From Collinsella sp. (GTDB lineage: Bacteria > Actinomycetota > Coriobacteriia > Coriobacteriales > Coriobacteriaceae): a stretch of DNA of 54,958 nt. Below, in pieces: positions 50,479 to 54,958 of this stretch. The first letter of the stretch is position 1. Each line of letters starts with the position of its first letter. Both the position numbers and the translations under genes were made by a program. The notes beneath the pieces were generated by a model. The model had not been told where the DNA came from. It was given only the letters and a program-made list of their open reading frames with translations, and did not search any database. The DNA is taken from assembly GCA_019414645.1 (NCBI GenBank), contig DXLP01000018.1, positions 1-54,958 of the forward strand, given 5' to 3'.

Positions 50479-50595
50479 GGTCCCCTTGGGGCTTCCCCTG
50501 AAAACGTCCTCGATCATGAATTGCCCCGTCGTGCGCTTCGCGCGACGGGGCAATTCGATCTGCGGATTGTTTTCAGGGGAAGCCCCAAGGGGACC
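50479..50595 (+). ncRNA. Two-stem 3' element, copy B (after thrB)
   Basis: A perfect 27-bp outer stem (50479-50505 with 50569-50595) encloses GTCCTCGATCATG (50506-50518) and CGATCTGCGGATT (50556-50568). The 13-bp inner stem starts AATTGCCCCGTCG and is capped by the same GTGCGCTTCGCGC as copy A. It starts 24 nt after the thrB stop in the same orientation. No T-run follows. Confidence 0.65.
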
Positions 50596-50786
50596 TGCGC
50601 GGCCTCGTCAGGATAATCGCATTCGCTGATTTAATCTTGTGCTCCTACGGAGCTACGGACGAGGGGCCTTCGCGCTGCGGAATGATTTTGAGGGGAACAC
50701 CCCGACCATCCCTGCGTTTACCTTGCTGAGAATGTCTACAGGAACCCACGCTTTGAAGGGGCGCTGGGCAGATAGGGGCTTTTTAG
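50596..50786. other. Non-coding stretch with a half copy of the two-stem element
   Basis: No gene is seen. CTGCGGAATGATTTTGAGGG begins at 50675 and continues through AACACCCC; it matches the 3' loop and 3' arm of copies A and B but has no 5' partner nearby, so it is probably a truncated relic. The sequence becomes AT-richer after about 50780. Confidence 0.5.
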
Positions 50787-50814
50787 GTTACATAATAAAC
50801 TGTTTATCTATGCT
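50787..50814 (+). promoter_or_regulatory. Putative promoter and operator of the DUF5626-like gene
   Basis: TATGCT (50809-50814) lies 16 bp after GTTACA (50787-50792). The perfect palindrome ATAAAC-T-GTTTAT (50795-50807) sits between the two boxes, a good place for a repressor. Confidence 0.45.
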
Positions 50815-50852
50815 ACTATTTAACTAGGCATCGCAGTATGGAGGTGGTCAAA

Positions 50853-51368
50853 GTGTTACGCACACTCAAAGCTTCGTTTTTCCTCTCGATACTTTTGATA
50901 TTACCGATATGTTTCTCGTTTAGCCCTTCGACTGCTTATGCTGCAGAAAGCGATGCTGTCGCAATTTCTGGCGCAACCCAAGATTTTGATTTAACGAAAG
51001 GTCCCGAGCAGTCTCATCAAATCAAGCTTAAGGATGGGACCGTTGCAGTAATAGGAATTAAAAAAACCAATGAGCCCAGCCTGATATGGGACAGTTACTA
51101 CAACAATGCTTCTGGAACTTGGACTATCTATTACAACAGTCCTTTTATTTATCGCGAATTCAAGATCAAGATTGCGAACTCGCTCATTACCAGCGCTTGG
51201 GGACAAAACTATACGACTATCGGCTGTACGGTAACAAACGAGTCCTTTATATGGAACTCGAAACAGGCGACATATCGACTCAACTATGAATCGATGGGGA
51301 TGGCGTCCGGTATCGCCGTGTTGCAAGCAACCATGGAAGGCAGCACGCTCCACACCTATGCAAACTAG
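50853..51368 (+). CDS. Secreted DUF5626-like protein
   Basis: A 171-residue exported protein. The N terminus has a Lys/Arg region, a hydrophobic core (FFLSILLILPICFSF) and a probable signal peptidase site after AYA. The mature part, with DFDLTKGPEQSHQIKLKDG, SGTWTIYYNS and KQATYRLNYESMGMASG, resembles small secreted beta-sandwich proteins of the DUF5626 type; function unknown. GTG at 50853 is preceded at ideal distance by GGAGGTGG. The ATG at 50838 overlaps that site and is therefore not used. Codon use is AT-richer than in neighbouring genes, suggesting recent transfer. Confidence 0.75.
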   Translation: MLRTLKASFFLSILLILPICFSFSPSTAYAAESDAVAISGATQDFDLTKGPEQSHQIKLKDGTVAVIGIKKTNEPSLIWDSYYNNASGTWTIYYNSPFIYREFKIKIANSLITSAWGQNYTTIGCTVTNESFIWNSKQATYRLNYESMGMASGIAVLQATMEGSTLHTYAN

Positions 51369-51392
51369 ACTCACATCAATTGAGGAAGTTCG

Positions 51393-51497
51393 ATGACCCC
51401 TATTCCTGCACACTCAGACATTACAATCGCTCTCGTTTTGATTCTCATCGGAGTGGTTATTTGGCGTATCTGCAAATGGTTTAAAAACAAGAAATAG
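51393..51497 (+). CDS. 34-residue single-pass membrane peptide
   Basis: A short frame with GAGGAAG four bases before its ATG, 24 bp after the secreted-protein gene. It encodes one hydrophobic segment (ITIALVLILIGVVIW) followed by a basic tail (KWFKNKK). The layout fits a small regulatory or toxin-like membrane peptide, or a partner of the secreted protein. A stable hairpin follows 35 bp downstream. Confidence 0.6.
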   Translation: MTPIPAHSDITIALVLILIGVVIWRICKWFKNKK

Positions 51498-51531
51498 TTG
51501 ATAAAACGTATACATCATTTATGCGATGCTT

Positions 51532-51557
51532 GGGGCCGTTAAGTCGGCCCCTATTTC
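51532..51557 (+). terminator. Terminator after the small membrane peptide gene
   Basis: GGGGCC (51532-51537) pairs with GGCCCC (51546-51551), followed by TATTTCTAT. Confidence 0.6.
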
Positions 51558-51700
51558 TATAGCTTTTCAAGCAGCAGTCAGCCCATTTGGAAGTCGCAAT
51601 GCCATTCATACGATTTCGGCCCTTTAAACCGCTTTCTATTGGTAGGGACTCTTGCTGGTAAGGAGCGCTTACTAGATACAAACCTTGGCAATATATTGGG

Positions 51701-52399
51701 TTAGGCTGCGCTGGTTTCTTTGTATTCGAAGACTGGCTCTAGGAGGTCTTCGATGTTGCAGTGTAGGGCTTTCGCCATATCCCTTACGGTTGTTACCGAT
51801 GCTTCGTTGATGCTTCTCTGGCGTTGTTCGTACATTTGGATCGAGCGGAGCGATACGCCCGATTCGTATGCCAAGTCTTGCTGGGTTTTCTTGAGCCTCT
51901 TTCTTGCTAGCGCCAGTTTGGTTTGACGAGGTGTTTTCTTCGCCATATCGCAAACAAGACGCGCTACGCGTTCTTCCGAGGCTTCGTGCCAGGGGTAGTA
52001 CAGGCTGCGCAGCACATCAAACGGAACGACATGCAACAGGTCTTCAAAAGAAACCCCTAGACGCCACTGCAGATACGCCAATATCCAGCCCGTCCAGTAT
52101 TCCGGTGTCTTCTCAAATCGATAGGTCCGATCTGGCATCGACCCCGCCTGGTAGCCAGACCTTTCGGCAATAAGCGCGAATAGCTCAACGCCCGATTTTC
52201 CCGATACGACCCATGCGTTTCCACGTTCAAACTCACGAGCCACGCCGCTCAAACAAAAGAGTTCAGCGACTTCGGATCCTTCTGCTCCATAGTCGTTTAC
52301 GGCGTAGTCAAAGCAGTCGCCAAGGTTGTTCATTGCGTCCTCGAGATAACAGACGGGATATGTCCTACTCGGCCCACAATCCATTAACTCTGGGATCAT
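51701..52399 (-). CDS. XRE-family regulator with an N-terminal DUF3791-like region
   Basis: A 232-residue protein. Residues 160-222 are an XRE helix-turn-helix (ALARKRLKKTQQDLAYESGV, then SLRSIQMYEQRQRSINEA). The first 80 or so residues (CFDYAVNDYGAEGSEVAELF and so on) loosely resemble small proteins of the DUF3791 type found in toxin-antitoxin-like loci; the rest is unassigned. The start ATG overlaps the stop of a 45-codon frame upstream (TAAATGA), so translation is coupled. It is probably an autoregulated regulator in a horizontally acquired island. Confidence 0.7.
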   Translation of the reverse strand: MIPELMDCGPSRTYPVCYLEDAMNNLGDCFDYAVNDYGAEGSEVAELFCLSGVAREFERGNAWVVSGKSGVELFALIAERSGYQAGSMPDRTYRFEKTPEYWTGWILAYLQWRLGVSFEDLLHVVPFDVLRSLYYPWHEASEERVARLVCDMAKKTPRQTKLALARKRLKKTQQDLAYESGVSLRSIQMYEQRQRSINEASVTTVRDMAKALHCNIEDLLEPVFEYKETSAA

Positions 52400-52537
52400 T
52401 TAATCAACCTTCCCCGCCATTAAATCCTTAATGTAGACACCCTCAGGGTCGAACCCGTTTATGGTGTCCAAGTACTTACGCCGCGCGTTCTGCTCTCGCT
52501 CAAAACGCCTGGGATAATACTCGGAACCAATTGACAT
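52400..52537 (-). CDS. 45-residue hypothetical protein upstream of the XRE regulator
   Basis: A small frame (MSIGSEYYPRRFEREQNARR..., ending in KDLMAGKVD) that stops one base before the XRE start codon. GAGGTG lies immediately next to its ATG, which is unusually close, and both are inside the left arm of a long palindrome. It is charged and has no membrane segment. It may be a real small partner of the regulator or the remnant 3' end of a larger gene. Confidence 0.5.
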   Translation of the reverse strand: MSIGSEYYPRRFEREQNARRKYLDTINGFDPEGVYIKDLMAGKVD

Positions 52538-52578
52538 CACCTCAGTGATAGTTTACCAATAACTATCACTGAGGTGAT
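52536..52578. promoter_or_regulatory. Long palindromic operator of the XRE locus
   Basis: Arms 52536-52553 and 52561-52578 are perfect 18-bp complements around a 7-bp centre. Each arm contains ATCAC-TGAG-GTGAT or its complement, itself a short palindrome of the size XRE dimers bind. It overlaps the start of the small upstream gene. Confidence 0.6.
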
Positions 52579-52611
52579 ATAGATAGGAGCTTTTGGTGAG
52601 CTAAAGCCTGA

Positions 52612-53202
52612 TTAGAGGCAGGCCTCGGCGATGCGGCGCTTGAGTTCGTCGATGCCGGTGCCGGTCTGGGAGCTTGTGATGATCACGTTCTCGGCCGGGA
52701 CGTTGAGCTGCTTCTTGATGGCCGCTGCCTGACGGGCCTGCTGGGTGCGGCTGAGCTTGTCGGCCTTGGTGAGGCAGACGATAAAGTTGAACTCGTTGCC
52801 CTGTAGGTAGTCAATCATGTCGTGGTCGAGCTTGCTGGGGTCGTGACGAATGTCCACCAGCGAGACGACCAAGTTAAAGCTGCGCTCGGAGTCGAAAAAG
52901 TCGCCGATAAGCTCGGCCCAGCGGTCGCGCTCGGCCTTGGAGCGACGGGCAAAACCGTAGCCCGGCAGGTCGACAAAGTGCACGTCATCGGCTTCGAAGA
53001 AGTTGATGTTGCTCGTCTTGCCCGGCGTACTCGAAACCTTGACCAGGTTCTTGCGGCCAAAGAGCTTGTTCATAATCGACGACTTGCCCACGTTGGAGCG
53101 GCCCACAAAGCTCACCTCGGGACAGGTGGACTCGGGAATCTGCGAAACCTTGCCATAGCTGGCGACGAACTTGGCAAGCTGATAGTTAATGGAATCGGCC
53201 AT
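52612..53202 (-). CDS. engB: Ribosome biogenesis GTPase EngB (YihA/YsxC)
   Basis: A 196-residue GTPase needed for assembly of the large ribosomal subunit. G1 is GRSNVGKSSIMNKLFG, G3 is DLPGYGFA, G4 is TKADKLS, and G5 is close to ITSSQTGTGIDEL; the G2 Thr lies in KVSSTPGKT. AAGGAGTATCC precedes the ATG. MTA/SAH nucleosidase is encoded 42 bp upstream on the same strand. Confidence 0.95.
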   Translation of the reverse strand: MADSINYQLAKFVASYGKVSQIPESTCPEVSFVGRSNVGKSSIMNKLFGRKNLVKVSSTPGKTSNINFFEADDVHFVDLPGYGFARRSKAERDRWAELIGDFFDSERSFNLVVSLVDIRHDPSKLDHDMIDYLQGNEFNFIVCLTKADKLSRTQQARQAAAIKKQLNVPAENVIITSSQTGTGIDELKRRIAEACL

Positions 53203-53244
53203 GGATACTCCTTGGTCGTAGGTTCTTACAATATGGATGCACGA

Positions 53245-53982
53245 TTACGCAGCGGCAATGCGGCGGACGATATCGAGCGTAATGTCACTCGCCGTGCGGG
53301 CATACTCGTCCAGATCGAACTCGCGCTCGCAAAACGCGTCATACGCGTCATCACAATTATCGCTGATAGCACGCAGCACCAGACAATCGACACCGTTCTT
53401 GGCTGCAATATGCGCGATTGCCGCACCTTCCATCTCGACACAATCGGCATGCGTCGCCTCGATGGCGGCAGTGCGCATGGCATCACCCGTCACAAAGCGG
53501 TCGCCCGTAGCGATGGTGCCGTTCAGGAACTGTTTGGGGTCTTTCTCCGCAACTTCCGCATCCAACAATGCGTCCACAAACCCATGCTCGACAAGCACGG
53601 CGGTTGCAATATCAACCAGAGCCGGTGTCGAGGCAAATTCCTCAAGCTCCGGCGCCGACTCGGCGATGAGCGCCGTATCGGTATCCAGGTAGCGCAGACA
53701 CCCGCCTATAACCACGTCGTTGATGTGGAGCTTGGGGTTCAGGCCGCCCGCAATGCCCGAGAACACAACGGCCTGCGGAGCATATTTGCTGATGAGATGC
53801 TGCGTTGCGGCAGCGGCATTAACGGTACCCATACCTGCCGTCGTTGCGACCACGGTCAAACCGTCAAGCTCACCGCTTACAACGGTCAAGCCCGCCTCTT
53901 GCGACATGTGAGCGCCGTTCAGTTCTTCTTTAATCTGCGCAACCTCTTTTTCGAGCGCACCGATGATTGCGATGGTAGGCAC
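53245..53982 (-). CDS. mtnN: 5'-methylthioadenosine/S-adenosylhomocysteine nucleosidase
   Basis: Cleaves adenine from methylthioadenosine and S-adenosylhomocysteine, recycling products of SAM use. The 245-residue protein starts with TIAIIGALEKEVAQI, which contains the first catalytic Glu. The substrate Glu is in CVEMEGAAIAHIAA and the catalytic Asp in LRAISDNCDD. GTG at 53982 is chosen because GGGGGA precedes it and the family N terminus starts there; an in-frame ATG at 54042 would add 20 residues with no family match. Confidence 0.92.
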   Translation of the reverse strand: MPTIAIIGALEKEVAQIKEELNGAHMSQEAGLTVVSGELDGLTVVATTAGMGTVNAAAATQHLISKYAPQAVVFSGIAGGLNPKLHINDVVIGGCLRYLDTDTALIAESAPELEEFASTPALVDIATAVLVEHGFVDALLDAEVAEKDPKQFLNGTIATGDRFVTGDAMRTAAIEATHADCVEMEGAAIAHIAAKNGVDCLVLRAISDNCDDAYDAFCEREFDLDEYARTASDITLDIVRRIAAA

Positions 53983-54060
53983 ACCATCCCCCAAACCTGT
54001 GAAACTGCTTATCCACGGTATGGTACCAGCATTTTGGCTCATCCGCGCAATACGAAGCCG

Positions 54061-54958
54061 TTAGACCAGCGCGGCACGCGTATCGTAGAGGGCTCTGGCA
54101 ATGGCGGCTACAACCTCACTCGAATGGTCACTCCATGGCATCGATGTCATGATGCTCATAACGTAAGTGTCGCCGTTGACATCGATGAGACCCGCATCGC
54201 ACGTCGCGTTGCAACCTGCCTCGCTGATCCAACCAGCCTTGTTGAGCACCAGAACCTGCTCGTCCGCAATGCCGTCACGGATAAACGATCGGGTCGTGGA
54301 GGCCAGAAGGCCCGACAGCCATTGCGATGTTTCGGTATCGCAGCTCAAATACTCGCTCATCTCGTGCCACAGCTTGGCTGAGGTGCGCGGGCAATAGGTG
54401 GGAAAATCACTCATCGGATCGAGCGCGGTATCGCAATCGATGCCAAGACTGACAATCCAATTCTCGTAACCGACACGGTCAAACGCCGCGCGTAACGCAA
54501 TAAACGAATCGTTGTCCGAATTAACGACCGCGGCCTCGATCAGGTCGCGCACCGTCTGCCAGCCCATGTTGTAGCCGCCATAGGTGCCAAGGGAATCATC
54601 GAGTGAGACCTGACCCGTCTCGACCAGAGATTCGCAGACGTAGAGTACATAGAGCGCCTTATAACTGCTCGCACCGTACACCTCGGCGTCCGCGTTATAC
54701 GTCACGCCCTTGCCACTTGACAGGTCGTAGAACACCACGCCCACATCGCCCAGCTCCTGCGCCTGACTCAGGGCATCTTGGAGCGCGGCGAGGCTCTCAT
54801 CCTCCAAGGCGGGAATCTGGTCATCAACCAGTGAAAAGGTCTGCACGGTATCGCCTGAGGGAATATCGTTAAAGTCCGCCTTCGAAAGCCTCATCTTGAG
54901 GCTCGCTGTCGACAGGGTTTGACTTGCGGTGGCTTTAGATTCAGAGACCTTTTTGTTT
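54061..54958 (-). CDS. Serine hydrolase, class A beta-lactamase-like (5' end outside the window)
   Basis: A penicilloyl-serine transferase-fold protein. SxxK is in GASSYKALYVLY, SDN in AAVVNSDNDSFIAL, and the KTG equivalent is NKAGW. The reading frame continues upstream of the ATG at 54894 to the window edge without a stop, and that ATG has no ribosome-binding site. The real start, probably with a membrane anchor or signal, therefore lies outside. Relatives in Gram-positive bacteria are cell-wall-associated hydrolases of unknown substrate; true beta-lactamase activity is doubtful because KTG is altered to KAG. Confidence 0.82.
   Translation of the reverse strand, partial: NKKVSESKATASQTLSTASLKMRLSKADFNDIPSGDTVQTFSLVDDQIPALEDESLAALQDALSQAQELGDVGVVFYDLSSGKGVTYNADAEVYGASSYKALYVLYVCESLVETGQVSLDDSLGTYGGYNMGWQTVRDLIEAAVVNSDNDSFIALRAAFDRVGYENWIVSLGIDCDTALDPMSDFPTYCPRTSAKLWHEMSEYLSCDTETSQWLSGLLASTTRSFIRDGIADEQVLVLNKAGWISEAGCNATCDAGLIDVNGDTYVMSIMTSMPWSDHSSEVVAAIARALYDTRAALV

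Noticed and set aside
37811..50595. The three two-stem elements as ordinary intrinsic terminators.
   Set aside because: None is followed by a T-run, and the conserved internal loop is not needed for termination.

Overview
The window looks like chromosomal DNA of a Collinsella-type member of the Coriobacteriia. This is inferred from high GC content with dense open antisense frames, gene families typical of gut Actinobacteria (a giant 2-hydroxyacyl-CoA dehydratase activase, an OPT transporter, DUF389, a DUF6020-like membrane protein), and repeated intergenic hairpins. No rRNA, tRNA, CRISPR-Cas locus or intact insertion sequence is visible.

Layout. 1-5.3 kb (minus strand): a polytopic membrane protein, Lgt, a NifU-domain protein, dCMP deaminase and type III pantothenate kinase. 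5.4-8.5 kb (plus): an OPT-family transporter and a DUF389 membrane protein. 8.6-11.2 kb is a decaying stretch: a small membrane-anchored protein, an arylsulfotransferase remnant, and a 3-hydroxyacyl-CoA dehydrogenase gene broken by one stop codon at codon 17. 11.2-16.8 kb: a 1593-residue activase with its TetR-family regulator. 16.8-19.5 kb: a HAD phosphatase, the last codons of a lost P-II gene, a PF06541 membrane protein and an HD-domain protein. 19.7-26.3 kb (plus): a DXS-like enzyme, a three-copy palindromic array, a complete polar amino acid ABC transporter and a class-I amidohydrolase. 26.4-28.6 kb: a GGDEF-like/REC/HD-GYP signalling protein with an Hpt partner. 28.8-32.6 kb: an alpha/beta hydrolase, a radical SAM protein, SEC-C methionine aminopeptidase and a 2-hydroxyacid dehydrogenase. 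32.8-33.8 kb: a RelB/PIN toxin-antitoxin pair. 33.9-37.8 kb: M18 aminopeptidase, an Ntn-type amide hydrolase and phosphofructokinase. 38.3-44 kb: a MacB/FtsX-type ABC exporter beside a two-component system. 44.2-50.5 kb: an O6-methylguanine methyltransferase, then asd, lysC, thrC and thrB, which cover most of the aspartate-to-threonine route (hom is not in the window). 50.8-52.6 kb: an AT-richer island with a secreted DUF5626-like protein, a 34-residue membrane peptide and an XRE regulator. 52.6-54.96 kb: EngB, MTA/SAH nucleosidase and a serine hydrolase that runs off the edge.

The most unusual content is intergenic. (1) Three elements of one design, each with a 27-bp outer stem, a conserved asymmetric internal loop and a variable inner stem capped by cTTCg, lie 14-25 nt after the stops of pfk, asd and thrB, each in the orientation of its gene. 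Their stems differ in sequence but stay complementary. (2) Three palindromes with an exact 81-bp period follow the DXS gene. (3) At least nine hairpins with a GGGACAGG-like core are present, five of them overlapping or ending at stop codons. Gene decay is visible at three loci: arylsulfotransferase, 3-hydroxyacyl-CoA dehydrogenase and P-II.
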